From Calditrichota bacterium (GTDB lineage Bacteria > Zhuqueibacterota > Zhuqueibacteria > JANLFK01 > Oleimicrobiaceae), in NCBI GenBank assembly GCA_014359355.1, contig JACIZP010000199.1, forward strand, positions 1 through 33,158: a stretch of DNA of 33,158 nucleotides. The letters are read 5' to 3'. Each line of letters begins with the position of its first letter. Position 1 is the first letter of the stretch. Both the position numbers and the translations under genes were made by a program. This document shows, piece by piece, positions 25,749-33,158 of this stretch. The notes below the pieces were generated by a model that saw nothing but the letters and a program-made list of their open reading frames with translations, made no database searches and was not told the DNA's origin.

Positions 25749-26996
25749 TCACTTTATGCAGAGCAGGCGCGTGCCCACCGTGAGGTACATTCGTCCACGG
25801 TCGGATATGGCCCCGCAGACTCCCGACGCCCCACCGGTGGGGCACTCAAACAGGAGCTGACCGTCGCCGCCAAATGCATACATGTAGTGGCTCCCCATGA
25901 GAAGAAAGACGTTCCCCTGGCTGTCCCCCAAGATAGGGGTATTCGGACTGAACACATCGTGATCCGGATAGGCAACCGCCCAGCGCAGCTTCCCCTGGCA
26001 GTCTATGGAATACAGGCGCCACCAGTCGCACACATAGAGGTTCCCTCCCTTGTCCATGTGCATGTCGAGCCCGTAGAAGTATATGCCCTTCACCTCAGGG
26101 ATGTCACACTTCCAGCGCAGTCTCCCCTCTGGGGTGACCGAGACAATGTAGCACTCAAACCTGTCCTCCTCCAGTCCGTAGGAGTAGACGTTGCCCTCAT
26201 TGTCCACCAGCGGGGCCCAGTCTACGTCCCACCCTACCTTCACCTTCCACAGCAGCAAGCCGGTAGCCGCCGCCACCGCGCACAGGGTACTATCCCGTCC
26301 CCCCAGGTAGAGACGAGTCCCTTCAGGGGAGACGGCAATGGATGACCACCATCTGCAGTAGAAGCCGCAGTCCCCCCACGCCTTCCACCGCAGCCTGCCC
26401 GTTTTATCTATCGCGTGCAGGTACCCCTCGCTGTCGGCGAGGTAGATGGTGCCATCCAGCCCAATCGCCGGGCTGAACATCTCGAACATCCCAGAAGTTT
26501 TGTACTCCCACAGCACGTTGCCCTTGTTGTCCAGGGCCCAGAGGTAGCCCCAAATACCCGGCTCTCGATGCGACGTGCCAGCCGCAAAATAGATGATGTC
26601 GCCCGCCCCCACCACCACGCTGCCAAGGCTAATATACCCAGTGGGGAACTCCCACTTCAAGCTGCCGTCGGGATTGACGGCATACAGATGGTAATCGGCA
26701 AGGACGTAGATGGTGCCGTCCTCGCCGATGACCGGCGCGTTGAAAACACGTTCCCTGGTGGGCTGAAACACCCACTCCAGTCTCCCTTCCCTGGGGCCGG
26801 GATATCTTGCCCGGCCTGTGCATTGCATATCTCCATGGGGAGCCGGCCAGGGGCTATTGGCCAGGCTCGGCCAGGGGATCTCCTGCTGCGGGCACAGGCC
26901 AGCACGCTCCACCGGCCCCAAAGGAGTCTTGTCCCGCGTGCACCACACCAGCACCCCCGACACGACCACAAACGACAGGAAAACAACCCTCCGCAT
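25749..26996 (-). CDS. PQQ-like beta-propeller lipoprotein (copy P1)
   Basis: The 415-residue protein starts at ATG 26996 (MRRVVFLSFVVVSGVLVWC) after GGGGAGG; its first 19 residues differ from P2 only at two positions, and the shared CTRDKTPLGP block follows. Regular propeller blades are visible: VIGEDGTIYVLADYHLYAVN, PDGSLKWEFPTG, AIGLDGTIYLADSEGYLHAI, DKTGRLRWKAWG, VAAATGLLLWKVKVGW, LVDNEGNVYSYGLEED, ILGDSQGNVFLLMGSHYMYA and DRGRMYLTVGTRLLCIK. The lipobox again has tryptophan at -1. A strong promoter is 54-82 bases upstream of the start. The gene is followed after 12 bases by the broken S1 gene, so this copy may now act without an S partner from its own unit. Confidence 0.88.
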   Translation of the reverse strand: MRRVVFLSFVVVSGVLVWCTRDKTPLGPVERAGLCPQQEIPWPSLANSPWPAPHGDMQCTGRARYPGPREGRLEWVFQPTRERVFNAPVIGEDGTIYVLADYHLYAVNPDGSLKWEFPTGYISLGSVVVGAGDIIYFAAGTSHREPGIWGYLWALDNKGNVLWEYKTSGMFEMFSPAIGLDGTIYLADSEGYLHAIDKTGRLRWKAWGDCGFYCRWWSSIAVSPEGTRLYLGGRDSTLCAVAAATGLLLWKVKVGWDVDWAPLVDNEGNVYSYGLEEDRFECYIVSVTPEGRLRWKCDIPEVKGIYFYGLDMHMDKGGNLYVCDWWRLYSIDCQGKLRWAVAYPDHDVFSPNTPILGDSQGNVFLLMGSHYMYAFGGDGQLLFECPTGGASGVCGAISDRGRMYLTVGTRLLCIK

Positions 26997-27031
26997 AACG
27001 CCTCCCCAAGAAAGGCAACCTGCCCCAGCTC
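26865..27031 (-). repeat. Near-identical 167-base repeat at the 5' end of P1 (matches 24271-24437)
   Basis: Partner of the repeat at the start of P2. It includes the leader with TTCTTGGGGAGGCGTTATG, the signal peptide and the first ~44 codons. Similarity stops abruptly on the promoter side, where P1 and P2 have unrelated spacer sequence but the same type of -35 box. Confidence 0.85.
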
Positions 27032-27038
27032 GTGACAT

Positions 27039-27382
27039 CGTTTTATTCTAATATAACGGAGAAATGGCCACTTGTCAACGCTTTTGTGCTGGCCCCCGGG
27101 ATCGCAAGGCTGGTACCCCCGAGGTGCCGCGGCAGGCGGCCGGCTAGGCGGCAACAGGGCCCGCCCCACGAGGCCCAATCGAACTGTCCTTTCTCACCTT
27201 CGCACTCGGGGGACATTGCCGCCGGGGGCAATGTGTCCAGAACGGAGCAATCGTCACACCTGCCCAGGCTTCAGGCAGCAGAGGATCACGCGTAACGGAA
27301 GGTCTCTCCTGGCCCAGCTCTGGCGGCCATGCGCACAGCATGCTCTTGGAAACGCAAATGACACGGCGCCCGCGACGTCTCT
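27039..27382. other. 344-base intergenic region: P1 promoter, otherwise no gene
   Basis: Besides the promoter at 27050-27078 this stretch holds the 3' flank of the M28 peptidase gene. An imperfect hairpin (GGACATTGCC with GGCAATGTGTCC, 27211-27239) is present but lacks a U-run on either side. Short frames here have no supporting features. Confidence 0.5.
27050..27078 (-). promoter_or_regulatory. Predicted strong sigma70-type promoter of the P1-S1 unit
   Basis: TTGACA (27073-27078) and TATATT (27050-27055) on the minus strand are separated by exactly 17 bases; the -35 is perfect and the -10 matches 5 of 6. The P1 start codon is 54 bases beyond the -10. Confidence 0.8.
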
Positions 27383-28792
27383 TCACGGGCCGAGAGTTGC
27401 AAAGCGGGGCAGGCTCTCGTTGCCGTCACGGTCAACGGCGGCGACGGCAAAGAAGTAGTCGTCGATGCACAAGCCTTTGATGACGGCGACCGTGGCGTTG
27501 CGCACAAATAGTTGCTTCTGCCAAACTGGGGAGGTGGTCTGCCTAACGTAGATCTTGTAACCGGCCAAGTCGTTCATGGGCTCCGGATCGTCCCACCTCA
27601 AGCGGGCATCGTAGCCCTGGCCACGATCCACTGTCACCTCTTGCGGCGGCCTGGGCGACAGCGCCAAGCCCGCGGCCACTGCCCCCACAGCCTTCGTCAC
27701 ACGGGTCAAGTAGCTGTACGAGAGGAACTCCGGTAGATCGCCATACTGCACGCCACCCTCGATGCGCACCAGTTGGTGCTGGTGGCCAAAGTGTTCGTTG
27801 GCCTCGGTGAAGCGCACCGCAGCAAAACCTGCGCGGTTGAAGGAGAGGTGGTCGCCTCCCCGCCCCAAGCGATCGGGTCTGAACACCAGGGACACCGCGA
27901 GGTCGGGAAGATAGGTCTCGGCCTGGGCCTTGGCATAACGAGCCAGTTGGCGGGAGGGCGAGTCGCTTTCACCGCCCATCCGCCACCTTCGCCGCGCCTC
28001 GTCTTCGCTTTCGGTGTAGCTGAGCCCCTCGGAGAAGCAGCGCACGCGCGTGCTATCCACCAGGCCGTTGCCGCCCACGACGTTGCCGATCATGTCCATA
28101 GAAAGTACGGCCATCAGCTCCCACCCCCGCTGCTGGACTTGCTCCGCCAGCCGCGCACTGCCCAGGAGTCCCTGCTCCTCACCGACAACGGCGGCAAAGA
28201 CCAGAGTGGCTTCGAACCTATACATGCCCAGCACGCGCGCCAGTTCCAGCAGCGCTGCCACGCCACTGCCATCGTCGTTCGCTCCAGGAGCAGAGGCCAC
28301 CGGATCCTTTGCCTCCCCGGACCTGGAATCATAATGGGCACAGAGCAGCACCACGCGCGACTGGAGCCGCGGGTCGGGCGCGGGAAGGATGGCCAGCACA
28401 TTCACCAGGCTCGCCATGCCCATGCCGGGTATCTCTTGACTCCAGCGGTCGCACTCCACCTGCAGGCGGCCACCACAGGCAGCCCGGTAGGTGAGAAGGC
28501 GGCGCTCCAACCAGCGCCGTGCTGCGCCTATGCCGCGGTGCTCGGAGGTGGTGTCCGAAAGGGTGTGTCTGGTTTCGAATGAGGCCAACGCGGCCACCAA
28601 GGACTTTAACGTGTCGGGCGAGACTTGGGCCAGCATTTTGGCGATGACCGGGTTGTAGGCCATCTTAGCTTCTGCCAGCTCGGCAAAGGGAGGGGGGACG
28701 ACCTGCTGGACGGTCTTTTCTGCGCGCTTGGCGCATGCGCTTAGGGCAAGGACCACCAATGCCACAAGGGCAAGTCTCTTGGACGTGTTCAT
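27383..28792 (-). CDS. M28-family zinc metallopeptidase lipoprotein with C-terminal fibronectin III-like domain
   Basis: The 469-residue product starts at ATG 28792 (MNTSKRLALVALVVLALSAC) with GAGGTG seven bases upstream; the lipobox LSAC predicts a lipoprotein. The M28 aminopeptidase/carboxypeptidase-type domain keeps the expected metal and catalytic residues: H153 and D155 in CAHYDS, D173 in ANDDGSG, E205-E206 in GEEQG, D233 in SMDMIG, and a late histidine in NEHFGHQHQ (334-339). Residues about 385-469 form a fibronectin III-like domain (YDARLRWDDPEPMNDLAGYK, YFFAVAAVDRDGNESLP), probably for binding or spacing. It should cleave N-terminal or other peptide residues outside the inner membrane. 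It is divergent from the cyanophycinase-like gene, with which it shares a 239-base promoter region. Exact specificity cannot be read from sequence. Confidence 0.93.
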   Translation of the reverse strand: MNTSKRLALVALVVLALSACAKRAEKTVQQVVPPPFAELAEAKMAYNPVIAKMLAQVSPDTLKSLVAALASFETRHTLSDTTSEHRGIGAARRWLERRLLTYRAACGGRLQVECDRWSQEIPGMGMASLVNVLAILPAPDPRLQSRVVLLCAHYDSRSGEAKDPVASAPGANDDGSGVAALLELARVLGMYRFEATLVFAAVVGEEQGLLGSARLAEQVQQRGWELMAVLSMDMIGNVVGGNGLVDSTRVRCFSEGLSYTESEDEARRRWRMGGESDSPSRQLARYAKAQAETYLPDLAVSLVFRPDRLGRGGDHLSFNRAGFAAVRFTEANEHFGHQHQLVRIEGGVQYGDLPEFLSYSYLTRVTKAVGAVAAGLALSPRPPQEVTVDRGQGYDARLRWDDPEPMNDLAGYKIYVRQTTSPVWQKQLFVRNATVAVIKGLCIDDYFFAVAAVDRDGNESLPRFATLGP

Positions 28793-28880
28793 TGCGTGCA
28801 CCTCACATCTCGCTTTTGGCCCCGCGCCCCTGTCGTGTGCGCCGACTGTACGGTACCCCGGACTGTCGACTCGCTGAACT

Positions 28881-28909
28881 ATTATAGCCAAATTGCCGCA
28901 GAGATGCAA
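28881..28909 (-). promoter_or_regulatory. Predicted promoter of the M28 peptidase gene
   Basis: On the minus strand TTGCAT (28904-28909) and a perfect TATAAT (28881-28886) are separated by 17 bases. The start codon lies about 90 bases downstream. Confidence 0.75.
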
Positions 28910-28955
28910 GACAAAAGTGCGGGCAACTGCCAAAATCAGGACGCCAAAAGTTGTG

Positions 28956-28984
28956 TTGACATTGCCACGGGAATTTCATAACTT
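28956..28984 (+). promoter_or_regulatory. Probable promoter of the cyanophycinase-transporter pair
   Basis: A perfect TTGACA (28956-28961) is followed by CATAAC after 15 bases or TAACTT after 17 bases. The -10 is weak, so expression may need an activator. It is about 47 bases upstream of the start codon at 29032. Confidence 0.5.
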
Positions 28985-29031
28985 CGTCGCAACAGAATCA
29001 CGGGTCGAGCCGACTATGGACGGAGGACAAG

Positions 29032-29865
29032 ATGAGAAAGCTCTTGCTCGTGGCCCTTGCGCTTTCGTTTCTGACCGTTCAAGCCTGCGGCGGGAGGGTC
29101 GGCCGCGGTTACCTGCTCATTGTCGGGGGAGGGACCAGGCCGCAGCCGGCAGTAGAGGAATTCGTTCGTCTGTGCCAGGGCGGCCCCATTCTGGTCATCA
29201 CCAGCGCCAGCGCCTCTCCGGAAGAGGCGGGTCCAGCTGTGGTCCGGCAGTTTGAGCAAGCCGGCGGCGAGCGGGTGAGCTGGCTGCACATTGCCGGGCC
29301 CGACACAGCCAACGCCGACTCTACCGTGGCCCGCATCGTCGCTGCGCGCGGGGTGTTCTTCACCGGCGGCGTGCAGACGCGCCTCATGGAGCGCATCGGT
29401 GGCACGCGCACCGAGGCCGCTTTGCGCTCGCTGTACTTCCAACGAGGCGGAGTCATCGGCGGCACCAGCGCAGGAGCGGCAGTGCTCAGCGAGGTGATGA
29501 TCACCGGCGACGGCGAGCTCACCAAGATCGAAGCCGGCAACATCGCCACCGCACGCGGCATAGGCTTTCTCACCAACTGCATCGTGGACCAGCACTTCGT
29601 AGCCAGACAACGCAACAATCGCCTGCTCAGCCTGGTCATCGAGAAACGCCTCATCGGCCTGGGCATCGACGAAAACACCGCCGTCCTCTATTACCCGGAT
29701 GACACCTTTCGCGTCTACGGCGAAGGATCAGTGTTGGTTTACGACCCCCGCTATGCCTCCGTGCCACCGGCGCCTGCATCAAAGCGGCTGACCATGCAGG
29801 GCATCAGGCTGTCAGTGCTCAAGGCTGGACAGAGCTTCGACCTTCGCCGCGGCCGGGTGAGGTGA
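29032..29865 (+). CDS. Exported cyanophycinase-like peptidase (family S51)
   Basis: This 277-residue protein starts at ATG 29032 after GGAGGACAAG. It has a signal-like N-terminus (MRKLLLVALALSFLTVQACG); the Cys at residue 19 could be lipidated, but glutamine at -2 makes a poor lipobox. Family S51 features are clear: LLIVGGGTRPQ, VFFTGGVQTRLME (109-121), nucleophile Ser146 in GGTSAGAAVLSE, and VDQHFVARQRNNRLLSLV (185-202), the conserved block of cyanophycinases. These enzymes cut beta-Asp-Arg linkages in cyanophycin; related S51 members are alpha-aspartyl dipeptidases. An exported form fits scavenging of external polymer. The YfcC-type transporter starts 5 bases after this stop, so the two are co-transcribed and probably work together. 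Confidence 0.92.
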   Translation: MRKLLLVALALSFLTVQACGGRVGRGYLLIVGGGTRPQPAVEEFVRLCQGGPILVITSASASPEEAGPAVVRQFEQAGGERVSWLHIAGPDTANADSTVARIVAARGVFFTGGVQTRLMERIGGTRTEAALRSLYFQRGGVIGGTSAGAAVLSEVMITGDGELTKIEAGNIATARGIGFLTNCIVDQHFVARQRNNRLLSLVIEKRLIGLGIDENTAVLYYPDDTFRVYGEGSVLVYDPRYASVPPAPASKRLTMQGIRLSVLKAGQSFDLRRGRVR

Positions 29866-29870
29866 GCACC

Positions 29871-31268
29871 ATGAGACTGAGCAAGTTCAAGCTGCCGCAC
29901 ACGCTGGTGCTGATTTCCGGCATCATGCTGGTGGTCGCCGCCCTCACCTGGGTGATCCCCGGCGGCCGCTACCAGCGCCACCTCGATGCCAATGGCCGCG
30001 AGGTTGTGGAAGCGGGGACTTTCGCCTTCGTGGAGCGCAAGCCGCAAGGACTGTTTGCCGTGCTCAAAGCTCCGCTGATCGGCATCCGGCAGACCGCCGA
30101 CATTATCGGCTTCATCCTCATCATCGGGGGCGTGTTCGCCATCATCCAAAAGACGCAAGTCATTGACGCGGCGATTGCGCGCGTGGCCACCCGCCTCCGT
30201 CACCGCGGCATGATCGTCATCCCGGCAGGGATGCTCCTCTTCTCGGTCTTTGGCGCGGTCTTTGGCATGAGCGAGGAGGTGATCCCCTTCATCCCCATTT
30301 TCATCCCCTTAGCCATGGCCTTGGGCTACGATAGCATCGTCGGGGTGTGCGTCCCCTTCTTGGGAGCTGGGCTTGGCTTTGCCGGCGCCATGCTCAACCC
30401 TTTCACCATTGGCATCGCCCAGGGCATTTCCGGCTTGCCGCTCTTTTCTGGCATGGGCTATCGCATCGTGGTCTGGCTGGTGTCCACCGGGCTGGGCACC
30501 GGTCTGGTGATGCTCTATGCCGCCAAGGTCAAGAAGCACCCGGAAAGGAGCCCGGTCTATGCCATAGACCAAACGCGGGCGAAAGTGGCTGGCGACAACA
30601 GCGCCGCGGGAGCGCGCCTGAGTGGCCGCCACTGGGTCGTGCTGGTACTGTTCGTCTTGGCGCTGCTGGTGATGATTGTCGGCGTGATGAAATTCAAGTG
30701 GTTCATTCCGGAAATTGCCGCGGTCTTTTTGGGCCTGGGGATCGCCACGGGCCTTGCCGCGCGGCTGTCCGTCAACACCATTGCCGACAGTTTTGTCGCC
30801 GGCGCCCGCGATCTGGTGGGTGCGGCGCTGGTGGTCGGCTTCGCTCGGGCCATCCTCGTGCTGGCCACCGACGGCCAGATTGTGGACACCATCATGTACG
30901 CCCTGTCCAGCGCCATCTCGCGCTTGCACCCGGTCTTTGCTGCGCAGCTCATGTACGTGGCGCAGACCGTGCTGAACTTTTTCGTGCCGTCAGGAAGCGG
31001 CAAGGCAGCTCTCACCATGCCCATCATGGCGCCGCTTGCGGACCTCATTGGCATTACTCGGCAAACAGCGGTGCTGGCCTACCAGCTGGGGGACGGCTAC
31101 ACCAACATGATTATCCCCACCTCGGGGGTGACCATGGCGGTGCTGGGCATGGCCAAGATCCCCTGGGAACAGTGGGCCCGCTGGCTGCTGCCCATCGAAG
31201 TGGCGCTGTTTGTGCTTGGGCTGCTGCTGGTCATTCCGCCGGTGCTGCTCCACTGGGGGCCGTTCTGA
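29871..31268 (+). CDS. YfcC/DcuC-family membrane transporter
   Basis: The 465-residue protein has about 12 hydrophobic segments. Typical family blocks are FGMSEEVIPFIPIFIPLAMA, AGLGFAGAMLNPFTIGIAQG and FFVPSGSGKAALTMPIMAPL, the last followed by LADLIGITRQTAVLAYQLGD. The start ATG 29871 has GAGGTG six bases upstream; GTG 29862, overlapping the previous stop, is a weaker option. Members of this family carry C4-dicarboxylates or are annotated as basic amino-acid carriers. Translational proximity to a cyanophycinase suggests uptake of arginine, aspartate or beta-Asp-Arg dipeptides (inference). Confidence 0.92.
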   Translation: MRLSKFKLPHTLVLISGIMLVVAALTWVIPGGRYQRHLDANGREVVEAGTFAFVERKPQGLFAVLKAPLIGIRQTADIIGFILIIGGVFAIIQKTQVIDAAIARVATRLRHRGMIVIPAGMLLFSVFGAVFGMSEEVIPFIPIFIPLAMALGYDSIVGVCVPFLGAGLGFAGAMLNPFTIGIAQGISGLPLFSGMGYRIVVWLVSTGLGTGLVMLYAAKVKKHPERSPVYAIDQTRAKVAGDNSAAGARLSGRHWVVLVLFVLALLVMIVGVMKFKWFIPEIAAVFLGLGIATGLAARLSVNTIADSFVAGARDLVGAALVVGFARAILVLATDGQIVDTIMYALSSAISRLHPVFAAQLMYVAQTVLNFFVPSGSGKAALTMPIMAPLADLIGITRQTAVLAYQLGDGYTNMIIPTSGVTMAVLGMAKIPWEQWARWLLPIEVALFVLGLLLVIPPVLLHWGPF

Positions 31269-31671
31269 GGGCGGGCGCGCGTGGTTACCTGCCCCGGGCC
31301 GGCGACTGGCAAAGCATAGAAACGCCTTGACGGTGGGCTGGTTTTTTCGTAGAATTCACCAGGCCGGTCGGCGGCGGGTCTCCTACTAACTCCCACGCTG
31401 GTCATGAGGGTGGTCAGACGTCTGAGAACCTTGCTCCCTGCGGCGATGGCAGCTTCCGTGAGCTGGGGTGTGTTGCTCCGCCGCCTGCGCGAGGGGACTA
31501 CCCCTCAGCGGCGCAATAACTGCCTTTCTGCGCCAGAGAACTCGCGCTTTCGATCCCAGCTTGTCCTCCAAACGCGCCTTTTCGCAGGCAGGTCCGTGGG
31601 GCTGCCGCACGATGCAGCTATTTGCTGTATGCTTGCCCAAGTCGCAATGTCGTCACTTTGAGGAGTCGCCC
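31269..31671 (+). other. 403-base intergenic region with promoter and a long possible leader RNA
   Basis: The promoter at 31327-31355 would give a transcript running some 310 bases before the next gene. A frame from 31468 stays open in phase with the acetyltransferase but has no domain or ribosome-binding site, so it is probably untranslated. Short inverted repeats are present (for example AGACGTCT near 31417), but I could not match the stretch to a known RNA family. Confidence 0.5.
31327..31355 (+). promoter_or_regulatory. Predicted strong promoter upstream of the GNAT gene
   Basis: TTGACG (31327-31332) and TAGAAT (31350-31355) are separated by exactly 17 bases; each box matches 5 of 6. Transcription would begin near 31362, about 310 bases before the acetyltransferase start. 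Confidence 0.65.
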
Positions 31672-32265
31672 ATGCCCGCAATGCCAACGTTGAGCACCGC
31701 TCGGTTGATCCTCCGCCCCTTTCGGTTGAGCGACGCCCCCGTTGTCCAAGAACTGGCTGGCGCTTGGGAAGTGGCGGCCACCACCGCTGCTATCCCTCAT
31801 CCCTACCCGGATGGTGTCGCCGAACAGTGGATTGCCACCCACCAGAAGGAGTACGACGAGGGCCACGCCCTCACCCTGGCCATCACCCTCAAGAGCAGCG
31901 GGGAACTCATCGGCGCCATCACTGCGATCATCGATGGCAGCAACAAAGTGGCCGAGCTCGGCTATTGGGTGGGCAAACCCTATTGGAACCAAGGCTACTG
32001 CACAGAGGCGGCCAGGGCCATGGTGGACCATGCCTTTCGCGTCCTGGGGGTGAACCGCGTCCAGGCGCGTCACATGACCAAGAATCCCGCCTCCGGGCGG
32101 GTGATGCAGAAAATTGGCATGCAGTACGAGGGCACGCTCCGGCAATCGCTCTTCCGCTGGGGCACCTTCGAAGACGCGGCGATCTACGCCATCCTCAGAG
32201 AGGAGTGGCCCTCCGGGCCAAGGGGCCAACAGGGGCGTGGCAGGGAAAGGCGAGCGCCGGAGTGA
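31672..32265 (+). CDS. GNAT-family N-acetyltransferase (RimJ/RimL type)
   Basis: The 197-residue product starts at ATG 31672 (MPAMPTLSTARLILRPFRLS) with GAGGAG six bases upstream. The opening TARLILRPFRLSDAP is typical of the RimJ/RimL branch. The acetyl-CoA region is ELGYWVGKPYWNQGYCTEAA (the GxGxxA loop appears as NQGYCTEA), followed by HMTKNPASGRVMQKIGMQYE and LRQSLFRWGTFEDAAIYAIL. It transfers an acetyl group from acetyl-CoA to an amino group, possibly of a ribosomal protein or a small molecule; the substrate cannot be told. The last 20 residues are Arg/Gly-rich and probably disordered. It stands alone between the transporter and the restriction system. Confidence 0.93.
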   Translation: MPAMPTLSTARLILRPFRLSDAPVVQELAGAWEVAATTAAIPHPYPDGVAEQWIATHQKEYDEGHALTLAITLKSSGELIGAITAIIDGSNKVAELGYWVGKPYWNQGYCTEAARAMVDHAFRVLGVNRVQARHMTKNPASGRVMQKIGMQYEGTLRQSLFRWGTFEDAAIYAILREEWPSGPRGQQGRGRERRAPE

Positions 32266-32343
32266 TTGACAGTCTGTGTCAGCTCCTTCCGTTGGAGAGG
32301 CGATCTGCCCCACACCCACAGGGATTTCGTGGAGGAGAGAAAG

Positions 32344-33158
<815 letters not shown>

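Noticed and set aside
27211-27239. Inverted repeat considered as a terminator for the M28 gene
   Set aside because: The stem has a two-base bulge and neither strand has a U-run after it.
31356-31671. Leader considered as 6S RNA, SRP RNA or RNase P RNA
   Set aside because: I could not find the conserved cores of any of these (no long closed rod with a central bubble, no GGAAG/GCAGCC SRP loop, no RNase P core).

Overview
The window comes from a GC-rich Gram-negative bacterium. Lipoprotein signals, a TonB-dependent receptor and a TolC-type channel show an outer membrane. Several secreted proteins end in a C-terminal motif of the PNPFNP/FlgD-like sorting type, and promoters look sigma70-like (TTGACA/TATAAT). 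This combination is common in FCB-group and candidate lineages such as KSB1, Zixibacteria, Latescibacteria or Calditrichota. That placement is inference, since no rRNA gene is present. Most of the window (1-28792) reads on the minus strand; a plus-strand block starts at 29032.

Regions along the window: (1) 1-7811 (minus) is a five-gene efflux/ABC operon. Its order is ABC ATPase, ABC-2 permease fused to an M1-peptidase-like domain that has lost its catalytic motifs, TolC-like channel, lipoprotein adaptor, and the start of an RND pump (cut by the window edge). (2) 7812-8514 holds no convincing gene. (3) 8515-17320 (minus) is a tightly packed six-gene set: two paralogous secreted proteins with sorting domains, a small secreted or lipoprotein, a TonB-dependent receptor, a Tat-exported aldo/keto reductase with two 4Fe-4S motifs, and a DUF6599-like protein. 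(4) 17450-18991 carries a DUF4870 membrane protein and a DUF362/ferredoxin protein. (5) 19074-19432 (minus) is a complete tmRNA gene with predicted tag ADNAYALAA.

(6) 19433-27100 is the most unusual part. A PQQ-like beta-propeller lipoprotein gene (P) alternates with a secreted sorting-domain gene (S) in the order P-S(pseudo)-P-S-P, followed by a decayed P fragment. The P genes share a near-identical 5' end but have diverged strongly downstream. One S copy carries a TAG at codon 3 and a frameshift. Two clear promoters and one intrinsic terminator divide the array into transcription units.

(7) 27383-31268: an M28-family metallopeptidase lipoprotein is divergent from an exported cyanophycinase-like S51 peptidase, which is closely followed by a YfcC/DcuC-type transporter. 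This suggests peptide or amino-acid scavenging. (8) A GNAT acetyltransferase with a strong promoter and a long leader, then the start of a type I restriction-modification HsdM gene running off the right edge.
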